NCBI GenBank assembly: GCA_021397835.1
Contig: JAJFZO010000094.1
Span: forward strand, 4,008,501 to 4,072,500
Source: Moringa oleifera
Lineage: Eukaryota > Streptophyta > Magnoliopsida > Brassicales > Moringaceae
Length of the DNA: 64,000 nucleotides
Direction: 5' to 3'
Each line of letters opens with the position of its first letter. Position 1 is the stretch's first letter. Under the pieces are notes generated by a model. It was not told the DNA's origin. It saw nothing but the letters and a program-made list of their open reading frames with translations, and ran no database searches. The translations under genes were made by a program, and so were the position numbers. Below, piece after piece: positions 14,460-26,916 of the stretch.

Positions 14460-14760
14460 TAAAATTTTTTAGAGATATAAAGAAATGTTCAAGCTATTAT
14501 CATAGAAAAATTTAAAATTTTTTTAATGCTAAAAAATATGTTTTTTAATTTATAATTCTAAAATTTTTAAATATATATAATTTATTATTAAATTAAAAAT
14601 TATTTAAAATTAAAAAATTGATTTAAAATTAAAAAATTATTTAAATTATTTTTGAGATATTTTAATAATAAAAATATTTTTAAATTTTTATAACTATTTA
14701 AATAAATATATAATTTAAATTAAATTGATAAATCAATATTAGATTGATAGTATAAAATAA
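14460..14760 (-). repeat. AT-rich dispersed repeat, copy D (inverted)
   Basis: The block TTTTTGAGATATTTTAATAA near 14649 is the reverse complement of the core in copies B, C and E. Near 14480, AAAGAAATGTTCAAGCTATT corresponds inversely to the AACATCAACATTTCTTTA stretch of copy E, which supports homology over most of the unit. Confidence 0.5.
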
Positions 14761-15489
14761 ATATTAAAATTTTATATAATTTTTTATCTAATTTTTTAAA
14801 AATAAATAAGATCCATAAAAAATTATGATTCAAATTATAATAAAATTCAATGACATGTAAAAATAGAAATTTGTTCACGGTTATAGCGGTATTATTTTTG
14901 CATTGAAAACAAAATTAAATTTAACTCATAAAATGAGATTAAGAAATAAATGCTGTCATCTTCATAATAGGTGGCAGAATTAATGACTGTCACTTAACCG
15001 GATATTTGGCAGAAGCAGACATATCATTTCAAGATAAGCAAAATTGTGTGGCCAAATGCGAGCATGATTCATCCAATCAAAACCAAATCAAGTCAGTTTT
15101 AATTGGTTAGTGAGGTCTTGTCACATATCTAATTCAAGTTTACCAAATAATTAGAGATTTGTCCTCTTATTTTCTCAATATTCAAAAACTCACCCATTAA
15201 TTTGTGAATATTAAACACTTACCCACTTACATCCTGATAATTACGTGCATACACCAAAGATTAGTGATTTGATTAACTCACCTTGATTTTAATGAAACTA
15301 TTTATAATTTTAAAATCATTTTATATAATTATAAGATTGTTTCTTATAAAATCATTTATTTAGTATTATTATGATATAATTAAATAAAGTAGGATCACTG
15401 TATTTATTTATAGTTTCATTAATTTTAATAGTAATTTTAAAATGATTTAATATTTTTTGAAAAATTTAATTTAACGTAAATGATCTAAA

Positions 15490-15810
15490 TAAAGTTTTCA
15501 TTTGGTTCAATTTAAATTTTGATTTAAATAATTATAAAAATATTTTTATTGTTGAAATATTTAAAAATAATTTAAATAAATTATATACTTTATTTTAAGT
15601 TTTATCAACAGAATTTGAAGAATTCTCAGTTTACAAATTATTTTATAAATTTTCATATTTTTAATATCATAAAATTAAAAAAATATTTTCAATAGTGCAA
15701 AATTTTTGAAATGTTTTATAATGATAACATCAACATTTCTTTACTTCAGTTAAAAATGTTAGGCCAAAATTTACTACATAAAATTTTTAATTTTTGATTT
15801 TTTTGATATA
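15490..15810 (+). repeat. AT-rich dispersed repeat, copy E
   Basis: It contains TTATTGTTGAAATATTTAAA near 15548 and AGGCCAAAATTTACTACATA near 15762, parallel to copies B and C. It is among the better preserved copies. Confidence 0.55.
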
Positions 15811-16390
15811 ATTTAAATAAAATTAAAATTAAAATTTTAAATATGAAATTAAATCGTTTAAAACATTAATGTTTGAATTGAAATCTAAGTAAAATCTGTA
15901 CTTTTTTTTTACCTTTATCCTAAAATTAATAAATTTAAAAAAGGTATAATTAAGTCATTAAAATAATGAAATTTACCTTGAAGGTGATGACTTTATTTTT
16001 GAAAAATAAAAAGGGTTAAGGTTGTTAGAGTAAAATCGGATATGAAAAAGGGAAAAGTAAGAACCGAAACAGAAGCATTGGACGGGATGAAAACTAACAT
16101 TTTTAACTTTTTAGGATCAAACTTAAAAAAGTCTTGTAAACCAACGAGAGTTCCACAACTGACAGTCTCAGATCTAAAGGGAAAGCAACAGAAAGCACAC
16201 GCACGAACACGCACCAGACGTGACAGTGTCGTTCGTAACGTATAGGTGCATTAATACATGTGTTCCATGACTGTTGCTTAACGCCACTCTCACAACGCCC
16301 TCCACCTTACGATTCTCTCGCTCTCTTAAATTTTCTAGCCAGATTTTTTCTCTCGCTCTCGCTCTTGCAGCCACCTAACCTTTCTTTTCG

Positions 16391-18976
16391 ATGGACTGCA
16401 CGACAGACAGCCACACCTCCGCCACGTCTCCCGACACGACTCACGAGGCGGAAGTGACGCGAGGGAGGGCAGGAGGGGCGTCTTCTTCCTCGTATTCCTC
16501 CTCCTCCTCGTCTTCGTCGGCTGTCCGTCACGCTCTTCAGCTCATCCAGTCTGGTGACCCGGATTTGAAGCTTCAAGCTGCTAAGGAAATCCGGAGGCTC
16601 ACCAAGACTTCCCAAAGGTGTCGCCGCCAGCTCGCTGAAGCAATTCAGCCGCTCGTCTCTATGCTTGGAGTCGATTCGCCCGAGTCGCACCACGAGTCCG
16701 CTCTCCTCGCGCTCCTCAACCTTGCCGTCAAAGACGAGAGGTATGTTCTTTCCTTGCAATTGTTTTTGGCTTTTCCTTTAAATTATTAGAAATGTTTAGG
16801 CCTTTTTGAATTTGCGAATAATTTCAGTGGTTTTTTCCTTCTAATTTTATGCGATCAACGTATCAGATTTGTCGTAGTTCATGGGATTTGTTGGGATTTG
16901 CGGATTAGTTTAATGGATTTTTGGCTATTTTATTGGAAATTGAAGCTTGAGTCTGTTGGGATTTGGTGTGGATGTTCTTTGCTTAAGTTTTACTCTGTTT
17001 TCTCTTACTTTCTCATTTTTTTTCAAAAAAAACTTTGGTAAGTTGAATATGGTAATTTGCCTCGGATTCATGACTTTTGGGGAAAAAGAATCTAGTATCG
17101 CACTGCTAGATGCTCTCTTTACTCTTTATCATTCACAGACCTTTTCCTTTTTCTGGTCGCTTTTTTCTTTTATTATAGTCATTAATTGCTGATTGGTTGG
17201 CAAGAAAATGGGTTTTCTTCATTTTCTAGTATACCCATGTAGTTTGTTGGTTGATGTTGCTGCAAACTTTAGTGAAACGTGAAGAAATTTGAATAAATAA
17301 GTGTGTCGGTGGAGCTTATGTTTCTGATGAAAAATTTAAAAAGAAAAACGTATTGGGTCATGAAAGTATTATTTTGATGATCATGTAGAATAATAAAATA
17401 TCAATTTTTTTCTTCCCTTCCTTAGGTCGCAGACAAGGAATTAGGGGTGATGAGAAATAATTATGGGAAGAAACTGTGAAGTTGGGTGGGAATGGATAAG
17501 TTGCTATTGTTGAACACGCTATGATTCTCACGAGGAAGTGTTTATTGCTTTGTGAGAGTCATGAGATGCCTGTGATGGCCTTCGGAAAGAAATGGATGCC
17601 CTTTTGCCTGTTGAAGAGGCCTTTTTGCTTAGGTTGTTATACCCGTTGTTCTTTGGCTCACTTCCTACTCTTTCTCTTTTTTCCCTTTTGCTTTTTTCTT
17701 TCTTCTTTCTTCTATCTTCTCTTTTAAGTTATCATATTATGATAATGGGTTCTGTTGGTAGAGGCAAAGAAGTAAAATTATTAATTAATAACGTGCTTTT
17801 CTTATTGCCCTTCTTTTTATATTTTCTCTTCAAAGATTTTTTCTCTTTTTCTTTCCTGTTGGAGTTGGGAAAGGAGGTAAGGTGGTTGGGCTTCCTTTGC
17901 TTTTAGCTCAAGCCACCTTATTGAATTTTAGGAAGTTTGGAAGAACTACCATTTGTTGACTCTCCTCGAGATTATGATTAAATAATCATGTGCATTAAGA
18001 GTAATTGAGTACTGGGTTTTTCAAGTTATAATTAAGTACTGGGTTTTTTAAGTTAATGTTTAAATATTAAAGGGTAAAGTTGCTTTGTCCATAGTTCTCT
18101 CATTGTCATCGTCTTTTGTGCAGGAATAAGATCAGTATTGTTGAAGCTGGTGCCTTAGAATCAATTATCGGTTTCCTGCAATCAGGAAGTTTAAACCTAC
18201 AAGAGTGTGCTACTGCATCTTTGCTCACTCTATCTGCTTCTGCAAACAACAAGCCAGTCATTGGTGCTTCGGGTGCAATCCCCCTCCTTGTCAAAATCCT
18301 GAGATATGGAAGCCCACAAGCCAAGGTTGATGCAGTGATGGCTCTCTCCAATCTTTCGACTCTGTCAAATAATCTCAATATCATTCTTCAGACAAATCCA
18401 GTCTCCTGCATAATTAATTTACTCAAAACCTGTAAAAAGTCTTCAAGAACTGCTGAAAAATGCAGTGCTCTTATAGAATCATTGGTGGGTTTTGATGAGG
18501 GCAGAACTGCCTTAACATCTGAAGAAGGTGGGGTGCTTGCAGTTGTTGAAGTGCTAGAAAATGGGTCTCTCCAAAGCCGGGAGCATGCAGTCGGGGCTCT
18601 ACTGACAATGTGTCAGAGCGACAGATGTAAATACAGGGAACCAATTCTTAAAGAAGGTGTAATCCCTGGACTTCTTGAGCTCACTGTGCAAGGAACACCC
18701 AAGTCTCAGGCAAAGGCACAGACCCTTCTGCGGCTGCTTAGGGACTCTCCATACGCGAGGTCTGAGCTTCAACCCGACACCTTAGAGAATATTGTCTGTA
18801 ATATAATCTCTCACATAGATGGAGATGATCAGTCGGGGAAAGCTAAAAAGATGCTAGCTGAGATGGTGCAAGTTAGTATGGAACAGAGCTTGAGACATCT
18901 CCAGCGAAGGGCTTTAGTCTGCACGCCCTCTGATCTGCCTATTGCTAGTTGCACATCTGAAGTTTCTTCAAAGTAA
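16391..18976 (+). CDS. ARM-repeat protein without a U-box (PUB4-like C-terminal class; 2 exons, 400 aa)
   Basis: Exons 16391-16740 and 18124-18976 join across a 1383-bp GT-AG intron (AG/G gives Arg) to 400 residues. Residues 1-45 are Thr/Ser-rich with a serine run. From about residue 46 the protein is a run of alpha-helical ARM-type repeats. Typical pieces are the VRHALQLIQSGDPDLKLQAA segment, VEAGALESIIGFLQSGSLNL, GASGAIPLLVKILRYGSPQA, DAVMALSNLS and EEGGVLAVVEVLENGSLQSR. The fold matches the ARM half of plant U-box E3 ligases such as PUB4, but the gene carries no U-box, so it should act as a scaffold or adaptor rather than as a ligase itself. The last 40 residues are less ordered. The ATG follows a pyrimidine-rich leader and is the first that fits. 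The specific role is unknown; the fold is certain. Confidence 0.9.
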
Positions 18977-21779
18977 TTATGTTGGTTTCTGTCCTGTGGG
19001 TTTGTATGATAGATTTTCCACTGTAGAAAGATATAATAAACTATACCGAAGAATGCCAGTCCAGGCCGTTGTGGTGGTATCGGGTGACTGGTAAGTGTCA
19101 ATAAGCTGGAAATCTGGAAATCATGGTGAAGGCTGGAAGTGTAGTTTTGTAGTTGGTCTGTAAAGTATCCTATCAAACGGTATACCCTCAGTAAAAGGTT
19201 TTCTTTCTCCTCTTCTCTTGCAACTTATCTGCAATTCCAACTGTGGTGAACATCAAAGGTCTCTTCCAATGTTTATGAAGTCCCTTGATTGATGAAAGCA
19301 AAATTGGTTTTTGTTTCATTGCAATGACTTTCATAGAAGATGACCAATCTAATTAAGACTTAAAAGAGGAAAAACTATCTTCCCAGCATTGCATATTTTT
19401 CTAGTTGTTGGTTTCTGACTCTGGCAGACGGGAGTATACCAATCCTGCACTGGTGAAATGTTAGAAGTTCTTCTGCTTTTTCAGAGCATCATTATCTTCT
19501 TGACTGGTAATCCTGTTAGTGGATGAGATCAGCTTTCTTAGAAGATTGAATGGCTATGGAGTCAGCTTCAGGATTTAATCCTGGCTGCCATGAGTGGAAG
19601 ATCAGAATTTGGTTGTTTGATTGGAAGAACAGTTAGCAATATTCCTTTTTTCTTCAGGACTCATAATAATGTTACTATTAATTGACATTGAACCGTCGCA
19701 CATATCTGATTCGTTGAAAGTGAAAGGGACGGCATTTTCTCAGGATCAAAGTTTGAACAGAACAGTTGTTTCCTTGAATTTGGTAAGAACGTGGCCACTC
19801 CCATAAATTACGAGAATGGTTGGTCTCCCACTTTTAGTCTTTTAGGTTTTGCGTTTTCAGTGTGTGAGATTTATGATGAAATCATTATAAAGACAAGAGT
19901 AAAGAGAATTTAGACACAGCCATGTCACACTTGCGTCTGATATAGAATAAAATGATGAACATGGAAACAGAGAGTTGAGAATTTGAGACCTCTTTCAATT
20001 GGGTTCACACCTTCAAATGCTATCCCCAAGGTGTTTATTGTTTTAATTCTTTTTTTTTTTCCTTTCTGAAATTTGATTTAAAAAAATCTTTTGTTAAATT
20101 GGAACCATCAAATATTATCTCAAAACAACTATTATAAAGGATACAAAACGTTTAATTTTTTTTTACAACATCTTAAAAATAAAGCTATATAAATTAATAG
20201 ATTTTTTTGCATAAATATTAGAAAAAATAATTAATTATAAGAAAATAGACAAGTACATAAAATAAAAGTTATGTTTTTGATAAGTTCCCTTAAAATCTTG
20301 TGTCTTTTTGGGATATTGTTGTAACAATATTACATTACCGCTTAATTCATCACACAATAAGGGATTATGTTAATTTTTGAAGGATGAGTCTACAATATTA
20401 TTATCATATGAAAATAATTTTAAACCTTATAATACTCATCCTGAAAACTTGAAATATAATACTTACACACACATATATATATATAATATAAAATTTTAAT
20501 TTTTTGTATTATTGCTCATTAGATGTAGATCTTAAGTTTTTTTATTAAAAAATTATATATATTTCAAATGTCTTGATAAGTTTGAAATTTTAAATCAATA
20601 TATATTAAATGTTTAAAATTTACAATTTATGATAATCTTTGGTAGTCGTTTCCATTTATTATTTTCTAAATGGAATTTTGAAATGTACAAATTGGTGGTT
20701 TCTTAGTAGTCCGAATGTGAATGTTTAATAAATTTATTTTTAATCATAAAAAAATTTTAAAATATCCATATCAGCATTTATGTGATGTTAATATAGATGG
20801 TTAATTCTTTTTAAATGTGTGTATTAATTAATTATTTTAAAAATATTTGAATTGAGTGTATACATATTAATTCATTTATTTCATTTGCTGCTTTTATTTG
20901 TTTTTTTAATTTTAAATTATAAAAATGTGCAATATTATTTTCAAAAAATATTATACATATATATCTTGTTAATATCAAGGTATGCATATGAAGATCTTAA
21001 AAATTTTACAACAATTTTAGCTTTATAAATATGTATACATTAATTTGTTAATAAAATTAATTAAAATATAATTTTTTTAAGACTAAGCTCGTAGACAAAT
21101 TAAATGATGCAAATAAAAATTATCAAGATTAATATAATTTTAAAATTTATAATAATAATATTATTACTATTATTATATAAACTTAATATCCATGTCATAT
21201 AAATGCTATAATTTTGATGTTTCATTATTTTTTTTGGTCAATTCAAGAAACTTATACCTTAATACAATAATTTATATTATTCAAATTAACACAAAAAGTA
21301 CAAGAAATATTTTAGTAGATCTATTATATATTTTGTTTCATGCATTATATTTTACATCAAAACTAATAAGAAATCTTAAAATTTTATCTTATAGTTTTCA
21401 AACTTTGAACAGCTAAAAAAAGAGTAAATTTTAGGCAAACCCAACTAAATAATGATTTTTTAAATAATAATTTTAGATAATTACAACATAAAATTTTATC
21501 TAATGTAATATTCACATTTACAAAATAATTCTATGTTACAAGTTTTAAAAAGCTAGTTATTGTATAATCTAAAACAATAAATATATTAATGTGACTCTTG
21601 CCAACATTGTCAACGAGGTTTCCACCCTAATGCAACTGACATTTGAAGTAAAATGAAATCATTACAATAATCATAAAGATAAATCAAGCATACATATATT
21701 AGATAATAAAATAATATATAATTGATAATGCATACCAACTTAAAAAACCTAAATGTGAAAATAATTTATGCATGCAATT

Positions 21780-21834
<55 letters not shown>

Positions 21835-23088
21835 GCATACAAAATGTAATAAGACAAACATGTGGTCAACATATTATATAAGCTACCCGCCCAATGTCCA
21901 TTATAAAATATCAAAGTGTCTCAATTAATTAAGCATGAAAATGTATTTTTAAAATAATTCTTGTGATCATTTTGATCATACTAAATTATTAAAAAACTTA
22001 AATTAGCTTAGAAAACGAAATCTCTATTTTTTATGATAACTAATTATGAACATGCTTATTCAAAATATTATTTTTAAATCTTAACTCTTTTGTGTTGTGT
22101 AGTGATCTTAAATTAATGAAAGTACGAAGACTAATTAGATAACCACAATTGATACTATTAAAAGTATTGACAATTTTAGAATCATTACAAAAGTTTAACA
22201 TACTCATACTTTTTGAAGTTAATACCTACCCGATAACATGAGACACTGAAAAGAGACAACTCGTGCGACAAAAATATAAAGTAATACAATAATATATCTT
22301 TTATTGCAATTTTGATGATCAAAACTTGAAATTTGAATCGTGAATAATGAAATAAGAGAAGAGATTGTTGTTAGTGAGATTTAAGTTAATCAATTGGGAG
22401 AAAGGCAACGACACTTAAGTGTTGTCGTTTAATCGTATATGTCCATGCAATGTAAGTATTTTTTTTTCATCTTTTGTTAAATGAAAATATTATAAATGAT
22501 GTTTTATTGATTTAGTCGAAGAGTTTAATTTAGATAAAATTAAAACATTGAGATTTATTTAAATATATTTTAAAATTCAAGATTTGTTTGAAGAGAAAAT
22601 ATAAAAATTAAAGTTTTAAAAGATATTTATTTAAAATTTTATCTCATATAATAATTATATTTACAATATAAATCTATATGTATACAATTTTAAAAAACCT
22701 AGTTATTGTAAAATCCAAAATAAAAAACAAATCCACTTATTGTCACCTAACTTGGAAAATAATAATAAAGATAATTATTTCAAATTTCAAAAAATATAGG
22801 ACCTGTTTTGGAAAAAAGAAAAAAACTGACAGTAAAAGTAGATCACCCGTGTGGACTTTGTCTTCTTTAGATCATCTTTCAAGATTAAATCTGACTGAAA
22901 TCATGGAATGGATTATCTTAATTCTAGGTAAATTCATAGACTTTCAAGGAAAACAAACTAATCAATCATGTTATCCAAATCTAAAAAACAAATTAAACCA
23001 ATTTGATTATATCCTTAAAACCCCCTTACCAAACTACTTCAAGCTCACAACCAACTCTCTCCATACCCTTCCTTTCTTTTCTCCATCA
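18977..23088. other. intergenic DNA between ARM and aquaporin genes
   Basis: The first 900 bp, of more balanced composition, probably include the 3' untranslated region of the ARM gene (AATAAA-like signal near 19031). The rest is AT-rich and without supportable exons. An open frame at 22678-23292 runs into the aquaporin first exon in another register and looks fortuitous. A long TA microsatellite lies at 21785-21830. Confidence 0.55.
21785..21830. repeat. (TA)n microsatellite
   Basis: Uninterrupted alternating TA of about 23 units. The overlapping open frames consisting of Ile-Tyr repeats are products of this run and not genes. Confidence 0.95.
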
Positions 23089-24323
23089 ATGGCTTCCAGG
23101 AACAACGATCATATCGAAGAAGAAATCTCCAAAATTGAAGAAGGTGTTGGTGCCTCTGGTAAACCCGAACCCGACCATGAACAAGGCTTTTGTGCTTCAC
23201 CTTCCATAGTAACCCTCACCCAAAAGGTTACCCATTTTTTTAAATTTATTAACCATAATACTTTTTGGGTTTCACATGTTCTCTTCAATTAATTATGCAT
23301 GGTTATTTTTCCAGTTAATTGCAGAGTTTATCGGCACCTATTTTGTAATATTCGCCGGCTGTGGATCAGTTGCCGTGGAGAAGATCTATGGATCAGTGAC
23401 ATTTCCAGGCATATGCATCACATGGGGATTAATTGTTATGGTCATGGTTTATTCAGTAGGTCATATTTCAGGAGCTCATTTTAATCCTGCAGTCACCATT
23501 ACCTTCGCAATTTTCCGTAGATTTCCATATTCAGAGGTCAGAATCCCACAATTTAATCTGTTCTTGTCAAGTTCATGTGACATCAATTTCCATTAAAAAA
23601 CATTGTTTTTTTGTTTTAAATTGTGTAGGTTCCTTTGTACATTGTGGCTCAGCTAATTGGATCAATTCTAGCCAGCGGCACATTAGCATTGTTGTATGAT
23701 GTAACTCCTAAGGCTTATTTCGGAACGGTGCCTGTTGGATCTAATACACAGTCTTTGGTCATCGAAATCCTTCTTACCTTCCTCTTGATGTTCGTCATCT
23801 CCGGTGTTGCCACCGACAACCGAGCTGTTAGTTGCTTCCAACACTGTTTCCCAGTTCTGTCTCAATGGAGTTTGTATTGTGTAGGCTACAAACCAAACTG
23901 TTTTTTCCTTTTTTTTTTTTTCTGACAGATTGGAGAACTGGCCGGCATTGCAGTTGGAATGACTATAATGCTGAACGTCTTCGTTGGCGGGTAATTCTAA
24001 ATAAGATTAAGCTCGTTCTTACAAACTGATCATCTGTTTTTTTTTCACTGCTAATGTGCCGGAATCCTGAAACCAGTTGTTGTTATGGTGATGTGAGTTG
24101 CAGGCCTGTTTCAGGAGCTTCCATGAACCCTGCAAGGAGCATTGGACCAGCCATTGTTAAGCATGTATACAAAGGACTCTGGGTATACATACTAGGACCT
24201 CTTATTGGAGCCATTGCAGGAGGGTTTGCTTACAACTTAGTCAGATCAACAGACAAGCCCCTCCGTGAGCTAACCAAGAGCGGTTCCTTCCTCAGAAGCA
24301 TATCCAAGAACAACCCTTCTTGA
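23089..24323 (+). CDS. NIP4: NIP4-type aquaporin (nodulin 26-like intrinsic protein; 5 exons, 279 aa)
   Basis: Exons 23089-23226, 23315-23536, 23629-23826, 23929-23990 and 24104-24323 join in frame to 279 residues. The five-exon structure, six membrane helices and two NPA boxes (HFNPAV, residues 103-105; SMNPARS, 215-217) are those of MIP channels. The selectivity filter read by alignment to NOD26 is W83, V164, A212 and R218, the NIP subgroup I pattern linked to transport of water, glycerol and small uncharged solutes. FVISGVATDNRA, GELAGIAVGMTIM and STDKPLRELTKSGSFLRS closely resemble Arabidopsis NIP4;1/4;2, which are pollen-expressed. Ser268 lies in the C-terminal KSGSFLR motif, equivalent to the calcium-dependent kinase site of NOD26. 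The N-terminus is acidic (EEEISKIEEG). The product should sit in the plasma membrane or an endomembrane. No broken residue is visible. Confidence 0.94.
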
Positions 24324-26704
24324 GAAATTATTTAATTTAATATACTTTGCTGAGGAAGAACTCCGAATCTTCTACCAGTTTTAACATCCCAATGCATAAG
24401 ATATGGATTGCTTTCAACAAGTCTCTTCTTAGCTCAAATTTAGGCCATCGCTTCCATTTCCGGCTTTCTCCAAGTCTTTATTATGTGATTGAATTGTATT
24501 TGGGTATTAAGATACTGCATCTCTTAACTGAAATTGGAGCATATTCAGACCTTGGAAATTCCTTGACCGACAGATTTCTCAATAGATACTTGATTAAAAG
24601 GTCATTGAGATCTCTTACTCCGTACCCAAAAAATAAAAAATAAAAAAAAAATCAAGAAGAATGCTTTTATACCAAAATTTGGATGTTGACCCAATGAACC
24701 AATTAATTATTAGATATGCCCTATAAACTTTAAAGGGTATCTGGCAAAGCACAAGATCAACAAATTCCAAAATGGTAAACAGGATGCTGGTTGCCTTTTC
24801 TAAAGCTTGCATTATATTTTTTAAGCCATAGAGTTCACAGTTCGGCCTCTATAGCATGGTCTTGACACTATTAGTTAATTATGTTAATTTTTTAATTATT
24901 AATGCAATGTATTTGTCACGCAAATTACATAATAAGACATAATTTATTTGTTTATCAAAATGCATTAATCATTGAAATTATGTGACATAACATGATTGAT
25001 ATTTCTCCGCTTGAATAATATTAAACCAGGGTTCAATTGTAAACACAAACAGTAATTAATAATTGAACCTCAAATTATTTATTGATTTATGCGAAAAAAT
25101 TTAGAACATTTTTAAAAATAAAAATTTTTTACTCCAATTTTGACAATTACCTCTTGATATTTTTTTATTATAATAAAATAATTGTTGATGGATATGATTA
25201 TTTTTTTAAAAAATAAATTTGGATGTTTTGTAAGAAAGAGTAGAAAATAAAATCCTATGCTAAAGCCTTGGTTATTTGTTTGCAAGGAAAAGGATATCCA
25301 AGGAAGGGCTAAAATAGCTTCATGGATTTGATACTACTGCACTATTTGTTTCTTTAAAAATTTTTTATATTGATTTTTTTAATTTTTATACAAAATATAT
25401 TTTTTAAAAAATAATTCAATACACCCGTTATATTATTGCAAAAAAATATTATTTTAAAATATATAAAAAATATTAGCGATTTAAAAGTTATAATATAAAT
25501 AATTTAAAAATTCGAGTGAATATTATAAGAATAAATTTACTTCAATTAAAAATTTATTACAATAAATATAACAATACATTAATGATTAAAATATAAAATA
25601 TTATTTAAAGGAATAAGTTGGGTCATTGACCCTTTCAAATTAAATTGTTGATCTCGAACTTAGTTTGCATAAATTTGTATTTGTTAATATTGAATTTTTT
25701 ATAGAATCAACATTTGTTTTTTAAATATTATTCTCCTATCTTTGTTATTGCAATTTCAACTTTTTTGCCTCATTTAGAGCTCCTAAAAATTAGAGGTTAA
25801 TATTTTTTTAGAGTAGCGATTGTGCTTCTTACATAAAAAAAAATTGTTTTTTTAGATAATTTTTTGAGTTTATTTATTTTTTATTTTATAAATTTAAAAT
25901 ATTTTTTAAATTTTTTATTTTATTTTATTATTTTTTATTCTTCTTGATAGACCGTTAGAGTTGAGTATTATCATTACAAAAATTCTCATCTTTAAAATCG
26001 ACGTTTAAATCAATACAATATAATAAGAGACTTATAAATTTTGACGATTTGGATTTTGTATGGGGTGTGTTGTTGCAATTGACTCGTTTTTTTTTTTTTT
26101 AAAATGATTTGAGCGAAATCAGTATCAATAAATTTTTTTGATATTTTTAATTAAGGATGACATATGATCAAATTTGAAACTTCTTTTAAAGTTTAAAATG
26201 TTTTAATAATAGAGATTTGATTTTTTTCTAACGGCAAGACACTATTATTGAAAATTTGATGTTAATTTAAATAGTTTATATCAAACTATATTAACAAAAA
26301 ATTAACATACATGGTTGAGAAATGTTATCAACTTATAAAAATAATTAAGTAAAAATGAAGCAAAAAATATGATTAAAAAATTAAGTTGATAAATTATTAA
26401 TTTTAAAAAGTTACTTAAACTGTAATTTATTATATAATATTTATTTATGTAAGATAAATTAATTAAAAATTTAAGTTAAATTAATTGATATATTATTTTA
26501 AATAAATAAATTAATATTATGGATATAAATATTAACTTGATGTAAATGAATTAGTGATAAAAAAATTGATGATGAAATATTTCGAAAAGTTTTAATGTTA
26601 AATTTAAGGGTTTTCTTGTTCCAAATTTACTCCCATCTAAAAAAAGCAAAGAAAAAAAAAGCCAAAGTACTGAAAATCTGTTTACTCAGCGACAACCACC
26701 ACCG
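24324..26704. other. intergenic DNA between aquaporin and DEG7
   Basis: The first few hundred bases are probably 3' untranslated sequence of the aquaporin. The remainder is strongly AT-rich with homopolymer runs and no supportable exon, RNA gene or intact mobile element. Confidence 0.55.
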
Positions 26705-26712
26705 TATAAATA
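26705..26712 (+). promoter_or_regulatory. probable TATA box of DEG7
   Basis: TATAAATA lies in a short, less AT-rich stretch (CACCGTATAAATAATCC) about 205 bp before the DEG7 start codon. This predicts transcription from about 26735-26745 and a CT-rich leader of roughly 175 nt. That leader would contain a five-codon upstream ORF, stop included, at 26820-26834. Inferred from motif and position only. Confidence 0.5.
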
Positions 26713-26916
26713 ATCCTTTCAACGAGCAATCAAAGGAAAACAAACTCGCCTCTGCAGGAACACAGAGGACTCTCTCTCTCCCCCTTCCTCTCTTGCATAC
26801 GCACGCTCACACAGAGCTTATGATTCGAACCTAACCACTCTTCACAACTTTGCCTGAGGAAATCCCTGTAATTGTTCGCCGAGTGGGAGAGAAAGAGAAA
26901 GCTAGAGAGGAAGCGA

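Larger units (their letters stand above)
5932..16390. other. 10.5-kb gene-free, AT-rich region
   Basis: No exon with a recognisable product could be found on either strand. Between 8500 and 15900 the sequence is extremely AT-rich and built largely of diverged copies of an AT-rich repeat (listed separately). Small islands of more balanced composition stand out near 7300-7500, 9740-9960, 12730-13130 and 14950-15130. Microsatellites include TA runs near 8938-8957 and 12121-12139 and a TTTA run near 9698-9722. The final 150 bp probably hold the promoter and leader of the ARM-repeat gene. Confidence 0.6.

Noticed and set aside
22678..23292. 204-codon open frame overlapping the first aquaporin exon
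   Set aside because: Its first 130 codons are AT-driven Lys/Asn/Ile-rich sequence with no domain. Only the part from 23089 matches NIP proteins, and that has its own start and splice sites.
26820..26834. five-codon upstream ORF in the DEG7 leader
   Set aside because: Too short to assess and common in plant leaders; mentioned only with the promoter.
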